A stretch of 63,199 bases of DNA from Pirellulales bacterium. GTDB lineage: Bacteria; Planctomycetota; Planctomycetia; Pirellulales; Thermoguttaceae. Made by a program: the position numbers and the translations under genes. Below are positions 36,968 through 47,700 of this stretch, one piece after another. The DNA is taken from assembly GCA_020846145.1 (NCBI GenBank), contig JADLEL010000108.1, positions 1-63,199 of the forward strand, in the 5' to 3' direction. The notes beneath the pieces are model-generated. The model saw nothing but the letters and a program-made list of their open reading frames with translations, was not told the origin of the DNA and did not search any database. Within the stretch, counting starts at the first letter, position 1. Each line of letters starts with the position of its first letter.

Positions 36968-39091
36968 ATGGGTCTTTCACTCTCTCCCTTCAAGGATTCC
37001 CTTTTCCTCCCCATGACGCCCCAAGAAGTCGCGGCGCGGGGCTGGGATGTCGTGGACGTGGTGTTCGTTACCGGCGATGCCTACGTCGATCATCCGAGCT
37101 TTGCGATGGCGCTGTTGGGCCGCGTGCTGGAAAGCGAAGGCTTTCGCGTGGCCATTTTAAGCCAGCCCGATTGGCATTCCGCCGAGCCGTGGAAGATGTT
37201 CGGCCGGCCGCGGATTTGTTTCGCTGTTAGTGCGGGCAATATGGATTCGATGCTCAACCATTACACGGCCAATCGGAAGGTCCGCAACGACGACGCCTAC
37301 AGTCCCGGCGGTGCCATCGGCCGGCGGCCCGACCGGGCGACGCTGGCCTATTGCCAACGGGCGCGGGAAGCGTACAAGGGCGTGCCGATCCTCGCCGGCG
37401 GCGTCGAGGCCAGCTTGCGGCGGCTGGCCCATTACGATTACTGGAGCGACAAAGTCCGCCGTTCGATCCTCATGGACGCCAAGCCCGACCTGCTGGTTTA
37501 CGGCATGGGCGAACGCCCGCTGGTCGAGATCGTCAAACGGCTGGCCGCCGGAGAAAAAATCGAGCAGATCCGCGACGTGCGCGGGACGGCGTTTCGCCTC
37601 GGGGCGAAGGAAGTGGAGAGTGGAGAGGGGAGAGGGGAGAGTGTGAAGGGGGAAGGCGGAAGGCGGAAGGGGGAGGAAGATTGCAAATTGGTCATTGCAA
37701 ATTGCAAATTGCAAATTGAGCAAAGCAATTTGCTCGATGAACGCGACCAACAAACAACGACATACTACCAGCGAATTTCTCCCCCTTCCGCCTTCCGCCT
37801 TCCGCCTTCCGCCTGCGAACTCTCCCCTCTCCCCTCCTTCGAACAAGTTTCCGCCGACAAAGCGGCGTTCGCCGAAATGACGCGGATCATCTTCCGCGAG
37901 ACCAATCCGTACAACGCCCGCGGGCTGGTGCAGTTTTGCGGGAAAGAGGCGGTGGTCGTCAATCCGCCGGCATGGCCGATGACCGAGGAGGAAATCGACC
38001 GCGTTTACGGGCTGCCCTTCGTGCGCAAGCCGCATCCGAGCTACGGGAAGCAAAAAATCCCGGCGTTCGGGATGATCAAAGATTCGGTCCAAATTCTTCG
38101 CGGCTGTTTCGGCGGCTGCACGTTCTGCTCGATCACCGCCCATGAGGGCCGAATCATCCAGAGCCGCAGCGAAAAATCGGTGCTGGCCGAAATCGAGCGG
38201 ATGACCATCGACCCGGCGTTCAAGGGCACGGTCAGCGACATCGGCGGCCCCACGGCCAACATGTACCGCATGAACTGCACGCGGCCGGAAATGCGCATGA
38301 AGTGCCGGCGGCTGAGCTGCGTGCATCCGGCGATCTGTCCGATGCTCGGCACCGATCACGGCCCGCTCATCCAACTGATGCAAGCGGCGCGGAAGCAGCC
38401 GGGCGTGAAAAAAATCTGCGTGGCGTCGGGCATCCGCATGGATTTGGCCCTGCGCAGCGCGAAGTATATCGCCGAGGTGGCGAAACATCACACCGGCGGA
38501 CTCTTGAAGGTCGCGCCCGAACATGCCGACCCGACGGTTTTGAAGCTGATGAAAAAACCGCCCGTCGAACGGTTCGAGGCGTTTTGCAGCCAGTTTCAAA
38601 AGGCCTCCGCGGCGGCCGGCAAGGAGCAGTACATCGTGCCCTATTTCATCGCCGGCCATCCGGGCAGCGATCTTCATGCGATGATCGATCTTGCGCTCTA
38701 CCTCAAACGACACAACCTAAAGCCCGACAAGGTGCAAGATTTCATCCCCGGCCCGCTGGATATCGCCACCTGCATGTATTACACCGGCCTCGACCCGATG
38801 ACCGGCAAGCCCGTTTACGTCCCCAAGGGCGACAAGGAGCGACGCCTGCAGCGGGCAATGTTGCAATACTACAAGCCGGAGAATTACGCCGACGTTCGCG
38901 CGGCTTTGGAACAAACACACCGCGAAGAGCTTATCGGCCCCGGCCCGGAGTGCTTGATCCCCTCGAAGCCGCCGAAAGGAGCCAGAACGTCCGCATCGGC
39001 TTCGTCGAGAAAGAAAACCGCCGAGAAACGCCCGAAAAACTCGACCGGCGGCTATCGGCCGCATCGGAAGTCGGCAAAAAGAAGGAAATAG
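36968..39091 (+). CDS. YgiQ-family radical SAM protein with in-frame repeat insertion
   Basis: The 707-residue YgiQ-type protein keeps the family N-terminus ([34 protein letters not shown]). The radical-SAM cluster motif is C-F-G-G-C-T-F-C, with the late [12 protein letters not shown] and [10 protein letters not shown] segments. The reaction of this family is not established. Between the two domains about 75 residues (roughly 217-290) are low-complexity and coded by an inverted-repeat element (37615-37838) that keeps the frame. The basic C-terminal tail is typical. Confidence 0.88.
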   Translation: MGLSLSPFKDSLFLPMTPQEVAARGWDVVDVVFVTGDAYVDHPSFAMALLGRVLESEGFRVAILSQPDWHSAEPWKMFGRPRICFAVSAGNMDSMLNHYTANRKVRNDDAYSPGGAIGRRPDRATLAYCQRAREAYKGVPILAGGVEASLRRLAHYDYWSDKVRRSILMDAKPDLLVYGMGERPLVEIVKRLAAGEKIEQIRDVRGTAFRLGAKEVESGEGRGESVKGEGGRRKGEEDCKLVIANCKLQIEQSNLLDERDQQTTTYYQRISPPSAFRLPPSACELSPLPSFEQVSADKAAFAEMTRIIFRETNPYNARGLVQFCGKEAVVVNPPAWPMTEEEIDRVYGLPFVRKPHPSYGKQKIPAFGMIKDSVQILRGCFGGCTFCSITAHEGRIIQSRSEKSVLAEIERMTIDPAFKGTVSDIGGPTANMYRMNCTRPEMRMKCRRLSCVHPAICPMLGTDHGPLIQLMQAARKQPGVKKICVASGIRMDLALRSAKYIAEVAKHHTGGLLKVAPEHADPTVLKLMKKPPVERFEAFCSQFQKASAAAGKEQYIVPYFIAGHPGSDLHAMIDLALYLKRHNLKPDKVQDFIPGPLDIATCMYYTGLDPMTGKPVYVPKGDKERRLQRAMLQYYKPENYADVRAALEQTHREELIGPGPECLIPSKPPKGARTSASASSRKKTAEKRPKNSTGGYRPHRKSAKRRK
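37615..37838. repeat. MITE-like inverted-repeat element inside ygiQ
   Basis: Left arm (about 37618-37676) has GGAGAGGGGAGAG heptamers, then GGAAGGCGGAAGGCGG. The right arm (about 37778-37837) is its imperfect reverse complement (CCCTTCCGCCTTCCGCC then CTCTCCCCTCTCCCC). The loop carries three or four TTGCAAA units and GCAATTTGC. The whole reads through in the gene frame without a stop. Confidence 0.8.
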
Positions 39092-39097
39092 GTTGTT

Positions 39098-40138
39098 ATG
39101 AAAGAGCAAAAGGATAAGTTGCTAAGGCTCGCACAAGAATCCGCCAAGCTTGATCCGCAATATGAGAAGAAAATGGCGGAAGAAGGAATGAGTCTGGAAA
39201 AAGAAAAATGGCCGGAATATGATTTACCCGGCAATAATGACTTTGGATCGGACCATTATCAACTCCTCGATTTCGGCCGCGGGCGGCGCTTGGAGCGTTT
39301 TGGGGAATTCGTTCTGGATCGGCCTTGTCCGGCGGTGGAGAGGGTGTTAAAAGCGGAGCCAAAGCTTTGGGACAACGCTAGCGCGTGTTTCGCCGAAGGG
39401 GACGAGAATGAGGGGCGGTGGTTCTTTCCGCGACAAAACCTGCCGGATTCGTGGACGGTTGACTTCGACCGGATGCGCTTCGAGTTGAAATTGACGCCGA
39501 CGGGGCAAGTGGGAGTTTTCCCCGAACAGGCGGAGAATTGGGCCTGGATTAGGGGAGAGGGGAGAGGGGAGAGGGGAGAGAAAGAAAACAACCGCTTGCC
39601 GGCTTCGCAAGGGAGTGCGTCAAAACTCAAAGTTCTCAATCTCTTCGCCTACACCGGCGGGAGCACCCTGGCGGCGGCGGCGGCGGGCATGGAAGTAACG
39701 CACGTCGATGCGGCGAAAAACGTCGTCGAGTGGGCCAGGCGGAATGCGGAACTTTCCGGCCTGGCCGACGCGCCCATCCGATGGATTTGCGAAGACGCCT
39801 GGAAGTTCGTCAAGCGGGAAATCAAACGCGGCAACCGCTACGACGCCGTAATTCTCGATCCGCCCAGCTACGGGCACGGGCCCAAAGGCGAAGTCTGGCA
39901 ACTCGCCAAACATCTGCCCATGCTGCTCGAGCAATGCGCCGTCTTGACCGCCGACCGATGCCGTTTTCTGCTCCTCACCTGCCACACGCCCGGCTACGGC
40001 GCGGATCGGTTGGCCGAACTCCTTGAGAGTAGTTTTCCTATCGCCTCCGCCGGCTCGATGACCGCCAAACCGCTTGTGCTTCCCGACGTTCGCGGACGGG
40101 AAATGCCCTGTGGAGCGGCGGCAAGATGGAGTGCATGA
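39098..40138 (+). CDS. RlmI-like class I SAM methyltransferase with unusual N-terminus
   Basis: The 346-residue ORF has a Rossmann methyltransferase core: motif I L-N-L-F-A-Y-T-G-G-S-T, an acidic ribose-binding residue in V-T-H-V-D-A-A-K, and a catalytic-type L-D-P-P-S-Y-G. These are typical of RlmI/RlmK-like rRNA methyltransferases. Residues 1-45 (ESAKLDPQYEKKMAEEGM to W-P-E-Y) look like a separate small antitoxin-like peptide, not like the family start. The normal family N-terminus seems to begin at YQLLDFGRGRRLERFGEF, where no ATG is available, so a fusion or an internal start (ATG 39189) is possible. A GGGGAGA repeat adds R-G-E-G-R-G-E-R-G-E. Confidence 0.8.
   Translation: MKEQKDKLLRLAQESAKLDPQYEKKMAEEGMSLEKEKWPEYDLPGNNDFGSDHYQLLDFGRGRRLERFGEFVLDRPCPAVERVLKAEPKLWDNASACFAEGDENEGRWFFPRQNLPDSWTVDFDRMRFELKLTPTGQVGVFPEQAENWAWIRGEGRGERGEKENNRLPASQGSASKLKVLNLFAYTGGSTLAAAAAGMEVTHVDAAKNVVEWARRNAELSGLADAPIRWICEDAWKFVKREIKRGNRYDAVILDPPSYGHGPKGEVWQLAKHLPMLLEQCAVLTADRCRFLLLTCHTPGYGADRLAELLESSFPIASAGSMTAKPLVLPDVRGREMPCGAAARWSA
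39551..39580 (+). repeat. Four tandem AGGGGAG heptamers inside a methyltransferase gene
   Basis: Four perfect 7-base units read in frame as a charged Gly/Arg/Glu stretch between the N-terminal region and the catalytic domain. They are the same heptamer as in the ygiQ element and at 29383-29397. Confidence 0.8.
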
Positions 40139-40173
40139 CGGATATTCGCGGAACGGAAGCCTCCTAATACCCC

Positions 40174-41823
40174 TTACTTCGCCACCGCCTTGATCGCCTC
40201 GTCCGCCGCGAGGCGAATCGGAGCGAGCGGATCGTCGTCGGCCACTTTTTTCAAGGCGGGTATCGCCTCCCGCGCCTGCGGCCCGAGGGCTTGCAGCGCG
40301 GCGACGGCTTCCATGCGGATGTGCGGGTCGGCATTGAAAAGCTCCTTGACCAGACAGGGGACCGATTCCCGCGATCCTTCGGGGCAATTTGGATCGACGC
40401 GCGTCAGCGCCCAAGCCGCGGCCATGCGGCACAATTCGTCGTCGCTTTTCAGGCATTCCAAGAGATCGTTTTTGCTGCCGATGGCCAGCGGGCCGATCTT
40501 GCCCAGGGCGTAACAGGCCGCCGCGCGAAGCTGCGAATCGTCGTCCTTCAAGACCTTGGCGATCGCCGACGATTGCTCGGCCGCGAACGGGCCGATGGCG
40601 CCCAGGGCGATCAGCGCTTCGCGTCGAACGGCGGGGGACTTGTCTTGCCCGAGGACTTCCGCCAACGCGGGCGCTGCCTTCCGCGCGTCGGGGCCGAGCC
40701 GGCCCAAGATCGCCGCGACCCGCGCCCGTAGCGGCGGTTCGGCCAGGGCCTTGACCAAAACCGGCACGGCCGGGGCGCCGACCTCCGCCACGACCTCCAC
40801 GATGTTTTCCATCGATGCCGAATTCGCCCCCTCCGCGAATTTTTCCACGAGCGGCATCAGCAGCGACGGCCGGGACTTCAAATCGACCAGGCATTTCGTC
40901 GCCGCCGCCCGCGTCCGCGGTTCCTTGTCGATCAATGCCGCCACGAGTGCGGGCAGGGAATCGGCGAGCAGTTTTTGATTATCGGGGTTCAGCTTGCAAA
41001 GCGCCCAAGTCGCTATCACGCGCGTGAAGGGCTCTTCTTCCGCGGCCAACTCGTGCAGCTTCTTTTCTGACGATTTGCCCGCCGGCCCCAACCGGCCGAC
41101 GGCGAAGATCGCGCCCGGCAGCACGACCGGATCTTTTTGGTCCAAAATGGCCGTCAGTTCGGGGAGCGCGGCGGCCGCGGCCGGCCCGATCGACGACAGC
41201 GCCATCGCCGCTTCCAAACGAAGTTTCGGCGGATGGTCGGCCCCCAACAGCTTCGTAACCGCGGGCACGGCGGCCGCGGCGTCCGGGCCGATCGCTCCCA
41301 ACGCGCTGCAACCCCAGAGCGCACTCTCCTCCTGATCCAGAAGTTTCATGAGCGCGGGCACGGCGGGCTTGCCCACCTCGGCCACCAGCGACAAAACTTG
41401 CATCCGAACCTTTGGATCGGCATCTTGCAGAATGCGGTCGAGGATCGGCACGGTAAGCTGCGGGCCGGGTTTCAACTCCCGCAGGGCGAAAATCGCGGCC
41501 TGCCGCACCTCGGCGTTTTTGTCGAACGCCAGCGGCAGCACCGCTTGCGTGCTTCCCGCGGCCTTCAATGCCCCCAAAGCATGTACCGCGTGAGCGCGAA
41601 CCGCCGCCGAATCGCTTTGGAGTTGGCTCGTGAGAACCGCGACGGCCGCCTCGTTGGCGACGCCCAATTCCTCCAGTCGGTTGATGGCTTTGACCTTCTC
41701 GGATTCCGTGCCGGAGGCAATCGCGTTCAACAAATCGGGCAGCGGCGGAGCGGCCGCGCTCCAGGCATGAAGGGACCAGAACACCCCGATGAACGCTCCC
41801 CAAATTATGGATTTTCGATTCAC
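40174..41823 (-). CDS. Secreted HEAT-repeat protein
   Basis: The 549-residue protein is built almost entirely of about 13 HEAT/PBS-lyase-type repeats (VRAHAVHALGALK, VRQAAIFALRELK, VRREALIALGAIG, LRAAACYALGKIG). An N-terminal signal peptide precedes them (SIIWGAFIGVFWSLHAWSAA). The start is a GTG at 41823, because AGGAGG stands five or six bases before it and the signal peptide then begins V-N-R-K. The ATG at 41904 lacks such a site. It probably acts as a protein-binding scaffold; no partner is evident. Confidence 0.82.
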   Translation of the reverse strand: MNRKSIIWGAFIGVFWSLHAWSAAAPPLPDLLNAIASGTESEKVKAINRLEELGVANEAAVAVLTSQLQSDSAAVRAHAVHALGALKAAGSTQAVLPLAFDKNAEVRQAAIFALRELKPGPQLTVPILDRILQDADPKVRMQVLSLVAEVGKPAVPALMKLLDQEESALWGCSALGAIGPDAAAAVPAVTKLLGADHPPKLRLEAAMALSSIGPAAAAALPELTAILDQKDPVVLPGAIFAVGRLGPAGKSSEKKLHELAAEEEPFTRVIATWALCKLNPDNQKLLADSLPALVAALIDKEPRTRAAATKCLVDLKSRPSLLMPLVEKFAEGANSASMENIVEVVAEVGAPAVPVLVKALAEPPLRARVAAILGRLGPDARKAAPALAEVLGQDKSPAVRREALIALGAIGPFAAEQSSAIAKVLKDDDSQLRAAACYALGKIGPLAIGSKNDLLECLKSDDELCRMAAAWALTRVDPNCPEGSRESVPCLVKELFNADPHIRMEAVAALQALGPQAREAIPALKKVADDDPLAPIRLAADEAIKAVAK

Positions 41824-42086
41824 GTTGCCTCCTTTTCCGCATGAGTATTGACTTGCGCCGAGGCAAGGAAATAATTGACTGAGGAAATTTTTCGTTCTTC
41901 GCATCGAATTACCGGATAGAAGGATGTAGGAGCGTAGTTTTTTCGCCTCCTCGCGTATTTTCCCTTATTCTTCGCAGACGCTAACCGCGAGACAAGTGCG
42001 AAAGACATCGGCGTAAAATAGGATTGCGGTTTTTATCCATCAAAGGCGGATTGCGATCCATCACCCCCATTCGCGGAGGGCATATC

Positions 42087-42770
42087 ATGCGATGCGCGTT
42101 ACTGTTTGGCGGTTTCGGTTTGCTGATTTGGTCGAGCGCGCTCTGGGCGCAAGGCAGCAATTGGCCCATCATTTCGCCTCCACCCTCGAACGGCGGGTAC
42201 TCGATGTGGGGGTGGGATACGGCCGGCAGCACTCCCGCCGGTTCGTATTTGCAGGGATTGGCTTCGGTGGTTCGCGCGCAAGGCGACTATAACCTTTCCA
42301 CTTCGGCCGCAGCGATCAATCTCACCACCGCCGCCCGTCAAAACATCCAGAATCAGAAGGATTACGTGGAGGCATATTTCGCCATCCGGGCGTTCAATCG
42401 ACAGGCGCGGGAAGCCGAAAACGCCAAACAACGCCAAATCGTTCAGGAATGGCTTCGTTTTCACCCTTCCGTGAAACCCAAACGCTTGTCCTCTTCGGAA
42501 CTGGATCCCGTTTCGGGCACCATCAACTGGCCGATACTCCTGCAAAGCAATGATTTGGCCGGCCCGCGTGATCATATCCAAAAAGCCTTCGCGGAGCGGC
42601 ATCGAATCGGCATGATGGACCACAACAACTATCGCGTGGTGCAACAAATCACCAACAATTTGCTGACTGAAATGCTAAACAAAATTCATGCCTTCGCTCC
42701 CAGCGAGTACATGCAGGCGAAAAGATTCATCGAAGCTCTCATCTACGAAGCGAGTTTGCCTTTGGGATGA
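42087..42770 (+). CDS. Secreted protein of unknown function
   Basis: The 227-residue product has a signal peptide (RCALLFGGFGLLIWSSALWAQG), a Gly/Ser/Trp-rich start, and a long helical region rich in Gln, Asn and Ala. CGGAGGG lies 6-7 bases before the ATG at 42087, so the ATG at 42024 is discarded. I do not recognise the family. Confidence 0.7.
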   Translation: MRCALLFGGFGLLIWSSALWAQGSNWPIISPPPSNGGYSMWGWDTAGSTPAGSYLQGLASVVRAQGDYNLSTSAAAINLTTAARQNIQNQKDYVEAYFAIRAFNRQAREAENAKQRQIVQEWLRFHPSVKPKRLSSSELDPVSGTINWPILLQSNDLAGPRDHIQKAFAERHRIGMMDHNNYRVVQQITNNLLTEMLNKIHAFAPSEYMQAKRFIEALIYEASLPLG

Positions 42771-43029
42771 ATCTTCGACGCCAATTTTCCTCTATTAATT
42801 TCTACGCCCCCCATCTTTGCAGTAGAATTGAATGAATGTATAGTGTATTCTGGAGTCGAATAAGTGGAAATCTTGCCTTTAGTGGTATAGATTGGGTTAT
42901 TTTGGCAAAATTGGCAAGTATTCTTCGTTTTCGCTATCACGACTCCTTTTGCCGGTGATAAACTCAAGCGGGATACCCATAATTCTATTACTGCGGTTGC
43001 AATGACCGCGAAGAGGAGTGCGTTTTTCA

Positions 43030-44355
43030 ATGTCTGAACCGAAAAAAGCCGATCATTGGGCGTTCCTAGCCTCGGAATTAGGAGCGGCTGTCCCCGAACC
43101 GGAGATTCCCGAGGATATCTCCCCCCTTATCGGAGAAGTGCCTCCGGACGAGGAGCATCAACCGGGAACCGCCACCCCCGCGTTGGAGGAGGTTTCAGTC
43201 GAGGAAGTTCGCTTTGATGAACCTTTAGCCGTGGAACTGATTGCGGAAGAGCCGCTGCTGCCCGAGACGACCAAATCCGAACCAATTCCCGTCCGCACCG
43301 AACGTAAGCGTTCGAGCTGGGATTTATTGGCGAATGAATTGGGAATTGAAGCGCCGCCGGAAACGGAAGCGGAACCGCAGTCCGAGCCGACCACGACAAC
43401 GCCGCCGATGGTCGAGCGAGCCGTCGCCGAACGGATGTTCGAGAGTTTGTTCACTCCCCGGAAATCCGAGCCGGAAAGAGCGGAAAACACTCCCCCGGCG
43501 AAGGATCGGCAGGTAGAAAGGCCTGCCCCGCGGCGCGAAGAACCGCGGTCGGATTCGCGGCGCGAGGAGCCTCGTCGCGGCGGCCGCGAGGAACGCCCGC
43601 GGCACGGCGGCCGAGACGAGAAATCGCGGCGCGGGAGCAGAGCGGAAGAACCGCGGCGCGGGAGCAGAGAAGAAGAACCGCGGCGCGAGTTGAAAAGCGA
43701 GCCGTTCGAACTCTTCCTCGATGAAGACTTCGAGGTGGAGGAGGAGTTGGATTCCGCTTTCGCGCCGGCCGACGAACCGGCCGAGTCGGAGGAGAAAAAG
43801 AAACGCCGGCACCGACGCCGGGGTCGCAAGGGCCGCGACATGGGGCCGGAGCAAGCAAAGCCGGATAAACCGATTATCGGCAAGGCGAAGGCGCTCGCGG
43901 AGGAAGACGAGGAACGCGACGAGTTCAGCTTCTTCGACGAGCCGGAAACGCAACTGCCGCGTTCCGCGAAAGAAGAACTGGATGAAGGCGCGGACGAAGA
44001 TCGGCCGGGCAAACACCGCCGGCCGCGCCGCGCCCCGAAATCGAAAAAGCAGGCGGGCGAGAGTCGGGAAGAGAAAAAGCCGCCCGCCAAAACGATCGAC
44101 AAGTTCGCCGACGAGGACGAAGACCTTTGGGACGACGACGAGCTCGAATCGCATCCGGTGGGCTACTCGCGCCACGGCGGCGCGGCGAAAGAATCCGAAG
44201 GTCGGACGAGAGGCGAAATCCGCCCGGCGTTCCGCTCGATCCCCACCTGGGACGACGCCGTCGGCGCGATGATCGCCAGGAATATGGAATCCCGCGGCAA
44301 ACGTCCCTTGGGCGGCGGCCAAAGCCGTGGCGGAAGGCGCGACAACCGGCGATAA
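43030..44355 (+). CDS. Disordered highly charged protein with repeated W-x2-LA-x-ELG motif
   Basis: The 441-residue acidic/basic low-complexity protein has two copies of a short motif, D-H-W-A-F-L-A-S-E-L-G near the N-terminus and S-S-W-D-L-L-A-N-E-L-G near residue 100. An Arg/Glu/Gly tract follows (R-R-E-E-P-R-R-G-G-R-E-E), then acidic stretches and a conserved-looking end (IPTWDDAVGAMIARNMESR). Between motifs it is predicted to be disordered. The basic RG-like tract suggests RNA or nucleoid binding, but this is inference. Confidence 0.75.
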   Translation: MSEPKKADHWAFLASELGAAVPEPEIPEDISPLIGEVPPDEEHQPGTATPALEEVSVEEVRFDEPLAVELIAEEPLLPETTKSEPIPVRTERKRSSWDLLANELGIEAPPETEAEPQSEPTTTTPPMVERAVAERMFESLFTPRKSEPERAENTPPAKDRQVERPAPRREEPRSDSRREEPRRGGREERPRHGGRDEKSRRGSRAEEPRRGSREEEPRRELKSEPFELFLDEDFEVEEELDSAFAPADEPAESEEKKKRRHRRRGRKGRDMGPEQAKPDKPIIGKAKALAEEDEERDEFSFFDEPETQLPRSAKEELDEGADEDRPGKHRRPRRAPKSKKQAGESREEKKPPAKTIDKFADEDEDLWDDDELESHPVGYSRHGGAAKESEGRTRGEIRPAFRSIPTWDDAVGAMIARNMESRGKRPLGGGQSRGGRRDNRR

Positions 44356-44357
44356 CT

Positions 44358-44396
44358 CCCCTCGCCCTTTGGAAGAGGGGCAGGGGGTGAGGGCGG
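44358..44396. repeat. CCCCTCGCCC/GGGGGTGAGGG palindromic repeat
   Basis: CCCCTCGCCC and GGGGGTGAGGG form an imperfect stem between two genes. It has the form of a widespread dispersed intergenic repeat (CCCTCACCCC type). Confidence 0.5.
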
Positions 44397-44407
44397 AATG
44401 GTGGGAT

Positions 44408-44680
44408 ATGCACGGACGTTATCTGGAAATCACGTTCCGGCGGGGAGAGCCGATTGCAGCATATCTCTATCTTCCGCGCCTGGAAAACGAGAAAAGTTGC
44501 CGAGTGCAAAAAATGGGGCAGGGCATGATCGTGGATTTGTCGGAGGAGGGGCGGCCGTTAGGAATCGAGATACTTTCGCCGCAAAAAGTTTCGCCGGCGA
44601 TGATCAACGAAATCCTCGCCAAGTACTCCCTGCCGCCGTTGGGCGAAAAAGAGGCCGCCCCTCTCGCCGCCGCAATGTGA
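44408..44680 (+). CDS. DUF2283-like small protein
   Basis: The 90-residue protein begins H-G-R-Y-L-E-I-T-F-R-R-G and contains G-M-I-V-D-L-S-E-E-G-R-P-L-G-I-E-I-L-S-P, the strand order of DUF2283. The ATG at 44408 is preferred over 44327, which would translate the repeat. It lies 22 bases before mfd. Function unknown. Confidence 0.75.
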   Translation: MHGRYLEITFRRGEPIAAYLYLPRLENEKSCRVQKMGQGMIVDLSEEGRPLGIEILSPQKVSPAMINEILAKYSLPPLGEKEAAPLAAAM

Positions 44681-44702
44681 TCGCCGCGGCGGCGTCGAAA
44701 AT

Positions 44703-47700
44703 ATGTTACAAGCCGGGATGGCTTCCCAAACGGCCGAGCGTCTGAAGGAGTTGAGCGGACGTTTGGAGCGACACGCTGGTTTTGCCGAAGTGGTCGCCAG
44801 TTTGCAGGCCGGACATGCGGCGACCCTCGACGGAGTCTGGGGCTCATCGTGCGCGCTGGCCGCGGCCGCGCTCGCCCGGCATGTTCCCGCCACGCTCGTG
44901 GTGCTCTGTCCGCACGGCGACGACGTCGATGATCTGCTCGACGATCTGCCGCTTTTTTCCGAGATTCCGGCCGAGCGTTTTCCCGCTTGGGAAACTTTGC
45001 CCGGCGAACAAAACGCTTGCGATGAGGTTTTCGGCGACCGCTTGCGGGTGTTGAAATCGCTGCTCTCGTCCGCTCCGCCGAAAATCGTGGCGGCGAGCAT
45101 TCAAAGCCTGCTGCAGCCGACACCCGATCGGCAAACGCTCGCCCGGCAAACGCGCACGCTTCGGCTGGGCATGGAAATTCGCGTCGCGGAGCTTGCCCGC
45201 TGGCTGGTCGAAAACGGCTTCCAAAACCTGCCCGCGGTGGAATTGCCCGGCGAATTCTCGGTCCGCGGGGGCATCGTGGACATTTTCGCCCCCGATTGGT
45301 TCGATCCCGTGCGGGTGGAGTTTTTCGGCGATGAAATCGAATCCCTCCGCCGCTTCGAGATCGCCGGCCAGCGCAGCCTCGGCACGCTCGAGGAAATCGA
45401 ACTCACGCTGCTCCCGTCGGGCATCCGCGAACGCGCCCATTTCGCCGACTATCTCCCGCCGCAAAGCTGGTTTTTGCTCATCGAGCCTTTGGAACTCGAA
45501 CAGCAAGGCCGGCACTACCTCGAACGGCTCGACCGCCCCGCCCAACTGCACGATGTATCGAGCGTGCTCCGCGAGGCGTTCCGGTTTCCTTCGGTGGCGG
45601 CGTCGGCGGTGGCGGGCGGCTCCTTGGAGACGACCTGCCGGCTGAAAATCGAATCGGTCGAACGCTTCAGCGGCGATATCAACCGCATTCGCGAAGAATT
45701 GAACGACGCCGGGGCGGGCCAGGAGGTTTTCGTCGTCTGCCAGACCGAGGCCGAGGCCAAGCGGCTTGAAGACCTCTTCGCCGGCACGGAAATCGCGCTC
45801 GCGGGGAATCTGCACTTTCCCATCGGCGTACTCAACGCCGGTTTTCGCCTTGTAGCCGATCGCATCGTGCTCTTAAGCAGCGGCGAACTCTTCCGCCGCA
45901 CCGATCTCCGCCGCCCCGCCCGCCGGCGTCTCTCCCGGGCCATCGACAGCTTTTTGGAGTTGCGGGAAAACGATCTCGTGGTCCACGTCTCGCACGGCAT
46001 CGGCCGCTACCGCGGCATGAAGCTGTTGGAAAAGAACGGCCAGATCGAAGAACATTTGGAAATCGAATTTGAAGGGCATACGAAGCTCTACGTGCCCAGC
46101 TCCAAGATCGGACTGGTGCAAAAATACGTCGGCGGCACGAAAGGCCGGCCGAAACTCGCGAAAATCGGCGGACAGCTCTGGTCGAAACAGAAGCAGCGGG
46201 TGCAGGAAGCCGTGATCGACATGGCTTCCGACATGCTCGAGTTGCAGGCCGCCCGGCTCTCCCGGCCCGGCATTGCTTTTCCCGACGACACCGAGTGGCA
46301 GCGCGAGTTCGACGCCTCGTTCCCCTACCGCGAAACGCGCGACCAGCTCGGCACGATCGATTCCATCAAAACCGACATGTGCCATCCGCGGCCGATGGAC
46401 CGCCTGCTGTGCGGCGACGTGGGCTACGGCAAAACGGAAGTCGCCATGCGCGCCGCGTTCAAGGCCGTCGATGCCGGCTATCAGGTCGGCGTGTTGGTCC
46501 CCACGACGATCCTCTGCGAACAGCACCGCCGCACGTTCAACTCGCGGATCGCGGAGTTTCCCTTTCAAATCGCCGCCCTCTCGCGTTTCGCCACGCGGAA
46601 GGAGCAACAGGAGATTCTCGAAAAGCTCGCCGCCGGCGCGATCGACATCGTCATCGGCACGCACCGGCTCGCGCAGCCCGACGTGCGCTTCCACAACTTG
46701 GGTTTGCTCATCATCGACGAGGAGCAGCGTTTCGGCGTCGAGGTGAAAGAACGCTTGAAAGCCCTGCGGCAGATCGTCGATGTGCTGACGATGACCGCCA
46801 CGCCCATCCCCCGCACGCTGCACATGGGCTTGCTCGGACTGCGCGACATCTCGAACCTCGAAACCCCGCCCGAAGACCGCCTCGCGGTTGAAACCCGCGT
46901 TCACCGCTTCGATGCCGAACTCATCCGCCACGCCGTGCTGCGGGAACTCAATCGCGGGGGGCAAATCTTCTTCGTCCACAATCGCGTGCAGGATATTCAC
47001 GTTCTCGCCACCCGCCTGCGGCAGATCGTGCCCGAAGCAACCATCGGCGTCGCGCACGGCCAAATGCCCGAACACGAACTCGAAGACGTGATGCTGAACT
47101 TCATCGATCGGAAGCACGATATCCTCCTGGCCACCACGATCATCGAGAGCGGGCTGGACATCCCCAACGCCAACACCATCTTCATCGACGAGGCCGACCG
47201 CTACGGCCTGGCCGACCTGCACCAGCTTCGCGGCCGCGTCGGGCGCTACAAACACCGCGCGTATTGCTATCTGCTCATCGATCCCAACAAAAGCCTCGCC
47301 ACCGCCGCGGTCAAACGCCTTCGCGCCATCGAGGAATTTTCCGACATGGGGGCGGGCTTCGCCATCGCCATGCGCGATCTGGAAATCCGCGGGGCGGGCA
47401 ATATCCTCGGCACGCAGCAGAGCGGCCACATCGCCGTGGTGGGCTACGAACTCTATTGCTCGCTCCTGGAAGCTGCCGTCCAACAACTCAAACACCTGCC
47501 GCCCAAGGAAACCGTCGAGGTCGATGTGCAACTGCCCGGCGATGCGTATCTCCCGCGCACCTACGTGCCCGACATGCGGCTGAAGATCGACCTCTACCGC
47601 CGATTGGCCCGCGTCGCGGAGCCTGCCGAACTGGCCGATTTTCGCGCGGAATTGATCGATCGCTTCGGCCAGCTTCCTCCCATGGCCGAGCATCTGCTCG

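Noticed and set aside
37618..37837. Regular short repeats considered as a CRISPR array
   Set aside because: Repeats are 7-9 bases, have no unique spacers, form an inverted pair and lie inside a protein gene.
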